NCBI RefSeq assembly: GCF_000758625.1
Contig: NZ_CP009283.1
Span: 7,210,501 to 7,274,500 of the forward strand
DNA length: 64,000 nucleotides
Direction: 5' to 3'
Source of the DNA: Paenibacillus sp. FSL R7-0273
GTDB lineage: Bacteria; Bacillota; Bacilli; Paenibacillales; Paenibacillaceae
Below are positions 1 to 8,357 of this stretch, one piece after another. The position numbers and the translations under genes are program-made. Each line of letters opens with the position of its first letter. Position 1 is the stretch's first letter. The notes below the pieces were generated by a model. It saw nothing but the letters and a program-made list of their open reading frames with translations. It had not been told where the DNA came from and searched no databases.

Positions 1-155
1 ATAAGCAACCCAAAAAAGCCCACCTTAATGGTGAAAATTGCTCTTTCGGGTACTCATCTCAAGCGCATGGATGGGGTCATAGCCGCAGTCCTCCTTTTCA
101 TAGTTAGCCGTATCTTATCATCGGGAACAGAAGCTGTCAAACCTAAAAAAGCGAC

Positions 156-183
156 AAAAAAAGCAGGCAAGCCAACGCTTACC
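156..183 (-). terminator. Intrinsic terminator after araA
   Basis: On the minus strand a 7-bp stem (GGTAAGC with GCTTGCC, one G-U pair) is followed by TGC and seven T residues, about 20 bp past the araA stop. It would end the araBDA transcript. Nothing else is recognisable between here and the left edge of the window (1-155). Confidence 0.7.
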
Positions 184-203
184 CGCTCCTCTGAATAATT
201 AGA

Positions 204-1628
204 TTATTTAATGATTACATATTCCAAGCCTACGAGCTTAGCGTAGCTGACGATCTGGTCGGTAGTCAGGTTCAGGGAAACCACGGTGTGGTGACCGCCG
301 CCGTTCTCGATCCAGGCCTTCACTCCGTCCTGGAAGTTAGGCTTAACTTTCCACAGAACACGCGCTACCGGAAGGTTAGGAGCTGCAACCTCTGGCTCAA
401 ATGCTTCCACTTCATTGATCAGCAGCTTGTAGTGTGTGCCGAAGTCTGCCATCGATACAACAACGCCTTCGCCTGCTTTGCCGTCAAATACGAGGCGGGC
501 CGGATCTTCACGGTCGCCGATACCCAGCGGTGATACCAGCACCTTAGGCTTGCTGCTTGCCAGGCTTGGATCAACCTCAAGCATGTGGGACTGCAGAATC
601 GCTTCCTTGCCTTCTGCCATTTCATACGTGTAATCTTCCATGAAGCCGGTGTTCACGTTGTGGGCCATTACCTTCAGCAGGCGGTCAAGGGCAGCCGTCT
701 TCCAGTCGCCTTCGCCGGCGAAGCCGTAGCCTTGTGCCATCAGGCGTTGTACAGCCAGACCCGGAAGCTGCTTCATGCCGTGCAGGTCTTCAAAGTTCGA
801 TGTGAAGGCATTGTAGCCGCCGTTATCCAGGAAACGCTTCAGGGCGATTTCGTAGCTGGCCTGAACCTTAACGCTCGCTTCCCATGCTTCCTTGCTGTAG
901 CTGCCGTAATCGAAATCGTACTGCTCTGCATATTCAGCGAACAAGGCATTGATCTCTTCTTCCGTTACTTCGTTTACATAAGCAACAAGGTCGCCGATAC
1001 CGAAGTAGTCAACGGTCCAGCCGAACTGGATCTGAGCTTCTACTTTATCGCCTTCAGTAACCCCTACATTGCGCATGTTGTCGCCGAAGCGGGCAACCTT
1101 GATGTTGAAGCTCTCGTTGTAAGCAACCGCTACGTCCATCCACTCGGCAATTTGCTTCTGTACATTAGGGCGCTGCCAGTAGCCTACAACCACTTTATTC
1201 TGTTTGTTCAGGCGGGCATTGATGAAGCCGTACTCACGGTCACCATGGGCAGCCTGGTTAAGGTTCATGAAATCCATGTCGATCGTTGCCCAAGGAATGC
1301 TCTCATTGTACTGGGTAGCCAGGTGAAGAAGAGGCTTCTGCAGCAGCTTGGTGCCGCGGATCCACATTTTGGCCGGGGAGAAAGTGTGCATCCAGGTGAT
1401 TACACCCGCAACCTCATCACGGTAGTTAACTTCCTTCATGATGGTGGTGATTTTGTCCGCGCTGACTGCCAGATCCTGCAATACAAGCGGGTAAGGCAGA
1501 ACGCCGCTGTTATTCAGTGCATCGACCATTTCCTGGGCGTGGGCCTTAACTTCTCCGAGTGCTTCTTCTCCGTACAGATGCTGCGATCCAACAACGAACC
1601 AGAACTGCTTGTCACTAACTGTTGTCAT
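204..1628 (-). CDS. araA: L-arabinose isomerase
   Basis: This enzyme converts L-arabinose to L-ribulose, the first cytoplasmic step of arabinose use. The 474-residue protein has the usual family length and is recognisable along its whole length: an N-terminal [13 protein letters not shown], then [17 protein letters not shown], and a C-terminal GGGHHTV segment. The family's metal-binding Glu and His residues are expected within these conserved blocks. The ATG is preceded by AGAGGATG at good spacing. It is the last gene of a leftward araB-araD-araA set, 54 bp after araD, and an intrinsic terminator follows. Control by AraR is inferred from operators upstream of the kinase gene. Confidence 0.96.
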   Translation of the reverse strand: MTTVSDKQFWFVVGSQHLYGEEALGEVKAHAQEMVDALNNSGVLPYPLVLQDLAVSADKITTIMKEVNYRDEVAGVITWMHTFSPAKMWIRGTKLLQKPLLHLATQYNESIPWATIDMDFMNLNQAAHGDREYGFINARLNKQNKVVVGYWQRPNVQKQIAEWMDVAVAYNESFNIKVARFGDNMRNVGVTEGDKVEAQIQFGWTVDYFGIGDLVAYVNEVTEEEINALFAEYAEQYDFDYGSYSKEAWEASVKVQASYEIALKRFLDNGGYNAFTSNFEDLHGMKQLPGLAVQRLMAQGYGFAGEGDWKTAALDRLLKVMAHNVNTGFMEDYTYEMAEGKEAILQSHMLEVDPSLASSKPKVLVSPLGIGDREDPARLVFDGKAGEGVVVSMADFGTHYKLLINEVEAFEPEVAAPNLPVARVLWKVKPNFQDGVKAWIENGGGHHTVVSLNLTTDQIVSYAKLVGLEYVIIK

Positions 1629-1682
1629 TTATATTCATCCTCTTCTCTTAAATTGTGATAGTAGGGTAATCCGTACCCAATA

Positions 1683-2378
1683 TTACTTCTGGCCGTAGTA
1701 GGCATCCTTGCCGTGCTTGCGCAAATAGTGCTTATCCAGAATCCGCTGCGGCAGCTCCTCGGCGAAATGATTCAGCTCACGGGCAAAATGGTTCATCTTA
1801 GCCACTTCCTCCAGCACCACACTGTTCATAACAGCGGAATGGGCATCCTTGCCCCAGGTGAATGGTCCATGACCCTTCAGCAGTACGCCGGGAACCGCCA
1901 TAATATCAATGCCCCGCTGCTCAAACGTCTCGATGATTACATGCCCTGTCTCTGCTTCATACCCGCGGTCAATCTCCTCTTGTGTGAGGAACCGGGTACA
2001 AGGTACAGCGCCGTAGAAGGTGTCAGCATGTGTAGTTCCCATAACCGGAACATCAAGGCCCGCCTGCGCCCAGACGGTTGCCCACATGGAGTGCGTATGC
2101 ACAATGCCGCCGATTTCCTTGTAATGCTTATACAGCACAGCATGGGTCGGTGTATCTGAGGAAGGTCTAAGATCGCCCTCAACAACGTTACCGTCAAAAT
2201 CGACAACGACCATATCGCTGGCTTTCATTTTCTCATAGCTGACTCCGCTTGGTTTAATGACGAACAGGTTACGCTCACGGTCAACCGCGCTGACATTACC
2301 CCAGGTGTACTTGATAAGTCCTTGCTTAGGCAGATCCAGATTGGCCTGGAATACCTCTTCCTTCAATTGCTCTAACAC
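1683..2378 (-). CDS. araD: L-ribulose-5-phosphate 4-epimerase
   Basis: This class II aldolase-fold enzyme converts L-ribulose 5-phosphate to D-xylulose 5-phosphate, feeding the pentose phosphate pathway. The 231 residues match the family length. Visible features are [11 protein letters not shown] near the N-terminus, [21 protein letters not shown], and the metal-binding [12 protein letters not shown] segment with a further His in [12 protein letters not shown]. It starts one base after the end of the upstream kinase gene, so translation is probably coupled. It belongs to the arabinose operon. Confidence 0.95.
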   Translation of the reverse strand: MLEQLKEEVFQANLDLPKQGLIKYTWGNVSAVDRERNLFVIKPSGVSYEKMKASDMVVVDFDGNVVEGDLRPSSDTPTHAVLYKHYKEIGGIVHTHSMWATVWAQAGLDVPVMGTTHADTFYGAVPCTRFLTQEEIDRGYEAETGHVIIETFEQRGIDIMAVPGVLLKGHGPFTWGKDAHSAVMNSVVLEEVAKMNHFARELNHFAEELPQRILDKHYLRKHGKDAYYGQK

Positions 2379-2379
2379 A

Positions 2380-3999
2380 TTAACCCCTCCCGTTCTCTAT
2401 CAGATGATCTACAGCAGCCTGCTCAATCGCCAGTCCTTCCACATACCGCTCCATAAAGAGCTCAAAGCCCTTAACGTCAGCTGCATCCGGATGAATGACC
2501 TGTCCTTCCGTATCCTTAAATACCTTGTTATCGAGAAAATCGTCCAGACGCTCCTGCTGCTCCCTGTTCTGCATGAACGCGGCCAGAATCGCCATCCCCC
2601 AGGCACCTCCCTCGCTGGCTGTTGCCATTACGGAGACAGGTACGTTCATCGAGGCAGCCACGATCTTTTGTCCGACCACAGGTGTTTTGAATAAGCCGCC
2701 GTGCGCCAGAATGCTGTCGATTGCGACATTCTCCTTCTTCGTGAGGATGTCCATCCCGATCTTCAGCGCGGCAAAAGCGGTAAACAGGTGCGTACGCATA
2801 AAGTTAGCCAGATTGAAGCGGCTCTCAGGCGAGCGTACGAAGAGAGGGCGTCCCTTCTCGATGCCTGTAATATTTTCCCCGGAAAAATAACCGTAGCTCA
2901 GCAGACCGCCGCCGTCGGCATCCGCCTCAAGCGCCTTGCCAAACAGCACGCTGAACAGCTTGCCGGAATCCGCCTGGAAGCCCATAGCCTCCGCAAACTC
3001 ACGGAACAGGCCAACCCATGCGTTGATGTCACTGGAGCAGTTATTCGCATGCACCATCCCTACCGGACTGCCGTCCGGCGTAGTAACCATATCAATCTCC
3101 GGATACACAGCGGACAGATCGTTCTCTAGCACGATCATCGCGAACACAGAGGTACCTACAGAGATGTTACCGGTGCGTTTTCTTACACTATTGGTAGCAA
3201 CCATGCCTGTTCCGGCATCACCCTCAGGAGGGCACAGTGGAATACCTGCCTGCAAGTCCCCGGACACGTCCAGAATCGCAGCACCCGCTTCAGTGAGTAC
3301 GCCTGCCTGCTCGCCTGCATGATACACCTTTGGCAAAAGCTCTCCAAGCTTCAAAGAATAGCCCTTAGCTGCAATCAGCTCATCGAACTGCTTGACCATT
3401 GCCGGATTATAATCCTGCGCCGCTTCATCAATCGGGAAAATCCCCGAAGCATCGCCGATGCCGATTGCCTTCGTTCCGGTCAGCAGCCAGTGGATGTACC
3501 CGGCCAGTGTGGTTACAAAATCAACGTCCGGCACATGCTCTTCCTTGTTAAGAATCGCCTGATACAGATGGGCAATGCTCCACCGCTCAGGAATATTGAA
3601 CTGGAATGCCTCAGTAAGCTCCTTGGCCGCAGCTCCGGTTGTCGCATTACGCCAGGTCCGGAACGGAACCAGCAGCTCTCCCTTGCTGTCAAAAGCCATA
3701 TATCCGTGCATCATGGCCGAGAATCCGATCGACCCCACCTTGCTCAGGGTGACTTCGTATTTCTGCTGTACTTCCTGCTTCAATTCACTGTAGGCAGTCT
3801 GCAGGCCCTTGATGATATCATTCAAATCATACGTCCAGTATCCGTCAACCAGCTGGTTCTCCCACTCATAGCTGCCGGAGGCAACCGTCTCAAACTTCCG
3901 GTCAATCAGTACCGCCTTGATACGTGTGGACCCAAATTCGATACCCAGTGAGGTTCCTCCCTCAAGTATCGCTTGCCTGATGTTCTGATCCATGCCCAC
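2380..3999 (-). CDS. FGGY-family ribulokinase (AraB function, AraK-like type)
   Basis: This is a sugar kinase of the FGGY family. Its place at the head of an araD-araA operon says it phosphorylates L-ribulose. The N-terminal [16 protein letters not shown] is the ATP-binding phosphate-1 motif, and [16 protein letters not shown] near the C-terminus is the adenosine motif. It does not resemble the classical Bacillus AraB, which begins quite differently. It looks more like the non-orthologous ribulokinases described in some Firmicutes, but that is inference. The start is GTG at 3999, six bases after GGGAGG; an in-frame ATG at 3993 is the alternative. It is the first gene of the operon and is read from the AraR-controlled promoter at 4070-4098. 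Confidence 0.85.
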   Translation of the reverse strand: MGMDQNIRQAILEGGTSLGIEFGSTRIKAVLIDRKFETVASGSYEWENQLVDGYWTYDLNDIIKGLQTAYSELKQEVQQKYEVTLSKVGSIGFSAMMHGYMAFDSKGELLVPFRTWRNATTGAAAKELTEAFQFNIPERWSIAHLYQAILNKEEHVPDVDFVTTLAGYIHWLLTGTKAIGIGDASGIFPIDEAAQDYNPAMVKQFDELIAAKGYSLKLGELLPKVYHAGEQAGVLTEAGAAILDVSGDLQAGIPLCPPEGDAGTGMVATNSVRKRTGNISVGTSVFAMIVLENDLSAVYPEIDMVTTPDGSPVGMVHANNCSSDINAWVGLFREFAEAMGFQADSGKLFSVLFGKALEADADGGGLLSYGYFSGENITGIEKGRPLFVRSPESRFNLANFMRTHLFTAFAALKIGMDILTKKENVAIDSILAHGGLFKTPVVGQKIVAASMNVPVSVMATASEGGAWGMAILAAFMQNREQQERLDDFLDNKVFKDTEGQVIHPDAADVKGFELFMERYVEGLAIEQAAVDHLIENGRG

Positions 4000-4069
4000 G
4001 TTACTCCTCCCTAAGCCAACCTGTTATAATTTTAACAATAAAAAGAAGGCGCTTCCCTTTAACAGCTCC

Positions 4070-4098
4070 AGTATATTTTTTGTTCGTACATTTGTCAA
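4070..4098 (-). promoter_or_regulatory. araBDA promoter with AraR operator in the spacer
   Basis: On the minus strand there is a perfect -35 TTGACA (4093-4098), a 17-bp spacer and a -10 TATACT (4070-4075). The spacer contains TGTACGAACA, one base from the palindromic TGTACGTACA found on the araR side and similar to the AraR operator of Bacillus. A repressor bound there would block RNA polymerase directly. The transcript would begin about 65 bp upstream of the kinase start. Confidence 0.8.
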
Positions 4099-4135
4099 TA
4101 CAACTTGTAAGATATACATACAAATTAACTTTATG

Positions 4136-4197
4136 TTTATACATATGCGCTCATAGACTATAATAAGCTAATATCTGTGTTACAATATGTACGTACA
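4136..4197 (+). promoter_or_regulatory. araR promoter with AraR operator
   Basis: TTTATA (4136-4141), a 17-bp spacer and a perfect TATAAT (4159-4164) form a plausible promoter for araR. The fully palindromic TGTACGTACA lies at 4188-4197, just after the expected transcript start, which would allow autorepression. A weaker half-matching site, ATATACATACAAATT, lies at 4112-4126 between the two divergent promoters. Confidence 0.75.
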
Positions 4198-4252
4198 ACT
4201 TTTACACGGGTATTACATTCCGTTCTGAACTACCTCGAAAGAAGTGAGTCCG

Positions 4253-5338
4253 ATGAAGACAAAATACCAGATTATTTTTGATGATATAAAAAGCAATATT
4301 CTATCCGGAGCCTATAGTGTGGGCGAACAGATTCCTACCGAGCTGGCCTTACAGGAGACTTATAACGTCAGCCGGCAGACGGTGCGCAAGGCGATTCTGG
4401 AGCTGTCTAATGAAGGTTTTTTACGCAGCGAAAAGGGCTCCGGCACCTATGTCAGCAGCCAGTTCCGTTCCAAAGCGGCAGGCGGCTCCAGCAAGCGGAC
4501 GATCGGGGTCATTACCACGTACCTCTCAGATTATATCTTTCCTTCTATTATCCGCGGGATTGAGGGGCGGCTGAATGAGGATAATTATTCGCTGCTGCTG
4601 GCCAGCACCAATAATGATGTAGCCCAGGAGAAGAAGGCGCTGGAGATGATGCTGTCCTTCGGGGTCGACGGCCTGATTGTGGAGCCTACGAAGAGTAACC
4701 TGTACAATCCTAACATCGCCTACTACCTGTCCTTCAAGGAGCAGGACGTGCCGTTCATCATGATCAATGCGTATTATGAGGAGCTGGAGGTGCCGTTCTT
4801 TTGCCTCGATGATGTGCAGTCCAGTTATCTGGCTACCAAGGAGCTGATCTCCAAGGGCCATACCCAGATCGGCATCATTGCCAAGATGGATGACCTGCAG
4901 GGCAAATACCGGATGAAGGGCTACATCAAGGCACTCGGCGAAGCGAAGCTGCGGTTCCATCCCGAGCAGGTATTGTCCTTTGATACCGAGACGAAGCAGG
5001 TGCTGCAGGGCAGCCTCAAGACATTCCTGAGCGAAAATAGGGACATGCTGACAGCCATCGTCTGCTACAACGACGAGGTCGGCCTGGAGGCAGTAAATGT
5101 ATGCCGCCAGCTGGACATCTCCGTCCCGGAGGACCTGTCCATCATCGGCCAGGACAATTCCTACATTGCCAAGAATGCCAACATCAGGCTGACCACCCTG
5201 ACCCACCCGCAGGAGCAGATGGGCCGCGACGCCGCCGAATGGGTAATCAAGAAGCTGCAGGGTAAGAAAGACCTGAGGAACAGCACCTACTACCAGCCGG
5301 TGCTGGTGGAGGGGGAGACGGTGCGGGAGCTGGAGTGA
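4253..5338 (+). CDS. araR: Arabinose operon repressor AraR
   Basis: This transcriptional repressor has a GntR-type winged helix at the N-terminus (about residues 1-70, with ELALQETYNVSRQTVRKAI and a GSGTYV wing). It is fused to a LacI/PBP1-like sugar-binding domain starting near RTIGVITTYLSDYIFPSIIRGIE. This fusion is characteristic of AraR, whose ligand is L-arabinose. The start at ATG 4253 is preferred over an upstream in-frame GTG (4244) because GAAAGAAGTGAG lies at proper distance. It is divergent from araBDA and shares its regulatory region, and a strong terminator follows. Confidence 0.93.
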   Translation: MKTKYQIIFDDIKSNILSGAYSVGEQIPTELALQETYNVSRQTVRKAILELSNEGFLRSEKGSGTYVSSQFRSKAAGGSSKRTIGVITTYLSDYIFPSIIRGIEGRLNEDNYSLLLASTNNDVAQEKKALEMMLSFGVDGLIVEPTKSNLYNPNIAYYLSFKEQDVPFIMINAYYEELEVPFFCLDDVQSSYLATKELISKGHTQIGIIAKMDDLQGKYRMKGYIKALGEAKLRFHPEQVLSFDTETKQVLQGSLKTFLSENRDMLTAIVCYNDEVGLEAVNVCRQLDISVPEDLSIIGQDNSYIAKNANIRLTTLTHPQEQMGRDAAEWVIKKLQGKKDLRNSTYYQPVLVEGETVRELE

Positions 5339-5361
5339 GGATTTGATGTGCAGAGAAGTGT

Positions 5362-5387
5362 AAAAGGTACCCGGTTGGGTACCTTTT
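5362..5387 (+). terminator. Intrinsic terminator after araR
   Basis: An 11-bp perfect stem (AAAAGGTACCC with GGGTACCTTTT) with a GGTT loop runs into a T-tract 24 bp past the araR stop. Confidence 0.9.
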
Positions 5388-5419
5388 TGGTTGGGCCAAG
5401 CAAGCCCGGGGATGGTAGC

Positions 5420-5615
5420 GCCGAGATTAGAGGCACTTTTGCCTTTCCTTTCGGCTATTTGGCCGTCTGAGCCGAAATCAGAGGCACTTTTGCCTTTCCT
5501 TTCGGCCATTTGGCCTTCTGGGCCGAAATCAGAGGCACTTTTGCCCTTCATTTCGGCCATTTGGCTGTCCGGGCCGAAATCAGAGGCCTTTTTGCTCTTC
5601 ATTTCGGTCACCGGC
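5420..5615. repeat. 51-bp tandem repeat, about 3.8 copies
   Basis: Units begin at 5420, 5471, 5522 and 5573, with the last one incomplete. Each starts GCCGA(A/G)AT and contains AGAGGC(A)CTTTTGC. Within a unit, GGCCGAAAT and ATTTCGGCC are inverted copies, so every unit can fold into a hairpin. Because 51 is divisible by three, several frames stay open as 17-residue peptide repeats. No frame has a convincing start or ribosome binding site, so these are probably not genes. The array lies between the convergent araR and GH16 genes. Confidence 0.9.
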
Positions 5616-5616
5616 C

Positions 5617-6360
5617 TCACTCATACAGCCAAATCCCAGCCACCGTCATCACCCCTGGCAGGCTGTCCTCATCCACCGCTACATTGTTGTCGTACCAGCC
5701 GCCCAAGGCCAGGTTGAGGATCAGATAAAACGGCTGGTCGAACGGCATACCGGGCTCCAGCCGGCGCTCGGCGAAGCAGTGGCCGTCCACCAGCCAGCGG
5801 ATGGAATCCGCACTCCACTCCAGGCCGTAATCACGGAACTGGCTGATCGTACCGTCCGCAAGCTCATGGGTAAATTCCTCGACTACCTTGCTGTCCAGAT
5901 CCTTGCCATAGTGCAGCGTACCGGCAATCTCCCGGGGCAGGCGGCCCTTGGCCTCCAGCATGTCCAGCTCGCCGGACGCCGGCCACGGGCCGTAGGCGTA
6001 ATCCTGCGGCATCAGCCAGATTGCCGGCCACAGGCCCTGGCCGACAGGCAGCTTGGCCCGAATAACTAATTTTCCGTAGCAGAAGGAGAAATGGTTTCTT
6101 GTATCAAGTCGGGCTGAGGTATAGCTGAAGCTCCGCCCGTCCTGCTCTATTTTTTCACGGCATGCCCGAAGGTTCAGCCCTTGCTCATCAAAGTACAGAT
6201 TATCGGCACGGCCTGTATAAAACTGCTGCTCATTATTGCCCCAGCCCGGATAGACGGGCTTATCATTCAGGTCGAGCAGATCATTGCCCGTCCGGATGTT
6301 CCAGAGGCTGAGATCGCCCCCGTTCTTTACAAAATCCTGTTCCCACACCAGCTTGCTCAT
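5617..6360 (-). CDS. GH16 family beta-glucanase without signal peptide
   Basis: This is a glycoside hydrolase family 16 enzyme, expected to cleave beta-1,3 or mixed beta-1,3-1,4 glucans. The catalytic GELDMLE motif (nucleophile Glu, Asp, acid/base Glu) is intact, and PAIWLMPQDYAYGPWPASGE and PFYLILNLALGGWYDNN match the family. From ATG 6358-6360 it is 247 residues, close to a bare catalytic domain. AGAGGAG lies 11 bases upstream. An upstream in-frame start (6447) would add 29 residues that do not look like a secretion signal. The lack of a signal peptide suggests it acts on imported oligosaccharides, which fits the divergent sugar importer next door. Its substrate is inferred. Confidence 0.88.
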   Translation of the reverse strand: MSKLVWEQDFVKNGGDLSLWNIRTGNDLLDLNDKPVYPGWGNNEQQFYTGRADNLYFDEQGLNLRACREKIEQDGRSFSYTSARLDTRNHFSFCYGKLVIRAKLPVGQGLWPAIWLMPQDYAYGPWPASGELDMLEAKGRLPREIAGTLHYGKDLDSKVVEEFTHELADGTISQFRDYGLEWSADSIRWLVDGHCFAERRLEPGMPFDQPFYLILNLALGGWYDNNVAVDEDSLPGVMTVAGIWLYE

Positions 6361-6512
6361 CGCTTGGCACACTCCTCTCATGTAAACACAGCATACTGCA
6401 CTTCGGTAAAACGGATATCGGAATCCAAAAAATTGGGATGGCGGCAAAAACGGTGGCCTTTTTTTCCTGCGCCTTTTTTCTTACGATGAAGAGGAAAGGG
6501 GGGACATAAGAC

Positions 6513-7433
6513 ATGGTTCGATTCCGGGGGGAACAAATGAAAGCGTTTTTTAGACAGTGGCAGCTGCAAAGCATGGTTATTCCGGGCATTGTCTGGATGG
6601 TTATTTTTTGTTATCTTCCGATGTTCTGGCTCGTTATCGCCTTTATGGACTACAGTATCGCTAAGCCCATGCTCGAGTCACCGTTTGTCGGGCTGAAGCA
6701 TTTTGAGGCCTTCGTGAGCGATGACCGGTTCTGGCGTTCGATCCGCAATACACTGGGGATGAGCAGCATCAAGCTGATCTTAGGCTTTCCGATTCCGATT
6801 CTGTTCGCGCTGCTGCTTAATGAAATCCGCAGCTTGCGCTTCAAGCGTACGGTGCAGACCATATCGTATCTGCCGCATTTTATCGCTTGGACGATCTTCG
6901 GCGGGATTGCGCTCAACTGGCTCGGCGAAGGCGGGGTGGTCAATCAGCTGATGATGGCGATCGGGCTGCAGGACCGCGAAATTCTTTTTAACAGTGATGC
7001 CAAATACTTCTGGTGGATTACCTTTTTTACCGATACGCTGAAGGAAACGGGCTGGAGTGCCATTATCTACATTGCGGCTATCTCGGGCATTGATCCCGGA
7101 TTATATGAAGCTGCGGAGCTTGATGGTGCAGGGCGCTGGCAGCGGATGTGGCATATTACCGTGCAGAGCATCCGTCCGACGATTGCCATCCTGTTCATTC
7201 TCGCGGTGAGCGGTATTCTGGGCAGTAATTTTGAACAGATTTTTATGCTGAAAAACAACATGAACATGAAAATGGCGGAAAGCCTCGACCTGTACATTTA
7301 TAACATGGGGCTTGTGTCAGGGCGGCATTCCTTCTCCACAGCTGTACTGTTTGCCCGTTCCATCGTGGCGCTGGGGCTGCTGTTCATGGCGAATCAGACA
7401 TCCAAAAAACTGACCGGGGACAGTATCTTCTAG
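6513..7433 (+). CDS. Sugar ABC transporter permease, LplB family
   Basis: This is an inner-membrane permease of a carbohydrate ABC importer. It has about six hydrophobic segments, beginning with MVIPGIVWMVIFCYLPMFW. The cytoplasmic EAA loop is visible as EAAELDGAGRWQRMWHITV, which docks with the ATPase. The 306 residues fit the LplB/MalF-like CUT1 group. ATG 6513 and ATG 6537 are both possible starts, each with a G-rich site upstream. It heads a run with the second permease 15 bp downstream and a binding lipoprotein after that. No ATPase gene is in this cluster, so a shared MsmX-type ATPase encoded elsewhere is likely (inference). Confidence 0.92.
   Translation: MVRFRGEQMKAFFRQWQLQSMVIPGIVWMVIFCYLPMFWLVIAFMDYSIAKPMLESPFVGLKHFEAFVSDDRFWRSIRNTLGMSSIKLILGFPIPILFALLLNEIRSLRFKRTVQTISYLPHFIAWTIFGGIALNWLGEGGVVNQLMMAIGLQDREILFNSDAKYFWWITFFTDTLKETGWSAIIYIAAISGIDPGLYEAAELDGAGRWQRMWHITVQSIRPTIAILFILAVSGILGSNFEQIFMLKNNMNMKMAESLDLYIYNMGLVSGRHSFSTAVLFARSIVALGLLFMANQTSKKLTGDSIF
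6537..6551. promoter_or_regulatory. cre-like site across the second start codon of the permease gene
   Basis: ATGAAAGCGTTTTTT matches the CcpA cre consensus WTGNAANCGNWNNCW at 14 of 15 positions, lacking the final C. It may simply reflect the coding sequence MKAFF. It is recorded because similar sites sit near two other carbohydrate or transport genes here. Confidence 0.35.
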
Positions 7434-7448
7434 AAAGGGGGCAGACCG

Positions 7449-8333
7449 GTGAAAAGACGCATAGGCTTAAGGAGCATCGGCGTATTTGAAGTCTGCAACA
7501 CCCTAGTAATGCTGGGGGTATGCTTTCTGACGCTGTACCCGATGTGGTTCGTGCTGATTAACTCGCTTAACGCGCCGGAGCAGGCACTGCTGGGCACCGT
7601 CAACTGGTTCCCGGAGCAGCTGTCGCTGGCCAGCTACAGTGTTGTTTTTAATGATAAAACGATGATGAACGGGTTCCTGATCACCACGCTGCGTACCATA
7701 ATCGGCTCGGCGGCACATGTGCTGTTCACCGCCATTATCGCTTATGGCCTGAGCAAGACGACGCTGATCGGACGCAAGGTGTACATGAAGGTGGCCCTGG
7801 TGACTATGCTTTTCTCAGGCGGACTCATTCCTACCTTTATTCTGATGACGAAGCTGGGGCTGTATGATAACTTCTGGGTGTTCGTCATTCCCGGCATGTA
7901 CAGCTTTTTCAATATGGTGATCTTCATGAGCTTCTTCCGCACCATTCCTGATAGTCTGGAGGAGTCGGCCAAAGTTGACGGGGCATCGGATTATGGTGTG
8001 CTGTTCCGGATTGTACTGCCCAACAGTATGGCTGTAATCGCTACCATCTCGCTGTTCTCCGCCGTTTATCACTGGAATGACTATTATCAGGGCGTTATTT
8101 ATATCCGTTCGCAGGACATTTTACCGCTGCAGACGATCCTGTACAAAATCATCGCCGAAAACTCCATGTCGTTCATGCAGCAGCAGGCGATGGCCCAGTT
8201 CGGGGCAAGGCTGCCCGGCAACTCGATCAAGTTCGCCTCCATGATGGTGGCTACACTGCCGATCCTGCTGTTCTACCCCTTCATTCAGCGTTATCTGGTC
8301 AAAGGGGTTATGATCGGCGCAATTAAGGGATAA
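7449..8333 (+). CDS. Sugar ABC transporter permease, YtcP/CUT1 family
   Basis: This is the second membrane permease of the importer, partnering the LplB-like protein upstream. The 294-residue protein has about six membrane segments and an EAA-type loop, EESAKVDGASDYGVLFRIVLP. The C-terminus VKGVMIGAIKG is typical of this group. It starts with GTG at 7449, preceded by AAAGGGGG. Spacing of 15 bp after the first permease and 24 bp before the binding protein indicates one operon. Confidence 0.92.
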   Translation: MKRRIGLRSIGVFEVCNTLVMLGVCFLTLYPMWFVLINSLNAPEQALLGTVNWFPEQLSLASYSVVFNDKTMMNGFLITTLRTIIGSAAHVLFTAIIAYGLSKTTLIGRKVYMKVALVTMLFSGGLIPTFILMTKLGLYDNFWVFVIPGMYSFFNMVIFMSFFRTIPDSLEESAKVDGASDYGVLFRIVLPNSMAVIATISLFSAVYHWNDYYQGVIYIRSQDILPLQTILYKIIAENSMSFMQQQAMAQFGARLPGNSIKFASMMVATLPILLFYPFIQRYLVKGVMIGAIKG

Positions 8334-8357
8334 CCAAACCGAAAGGATGATCTTCTA

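Noticed and set aside
585..1658. 357-codon plus-strand frame opposite araA
   Set aside because: Shadow frame; araA is clear on the minus strand.
4526..5620. Long minus-strand open frame opposite araR and through the 51-bp repeats
   Set aside because: It is the mirror of a real gene plus a repeat that stays open because its unit is a multiple of three; no start site or family.
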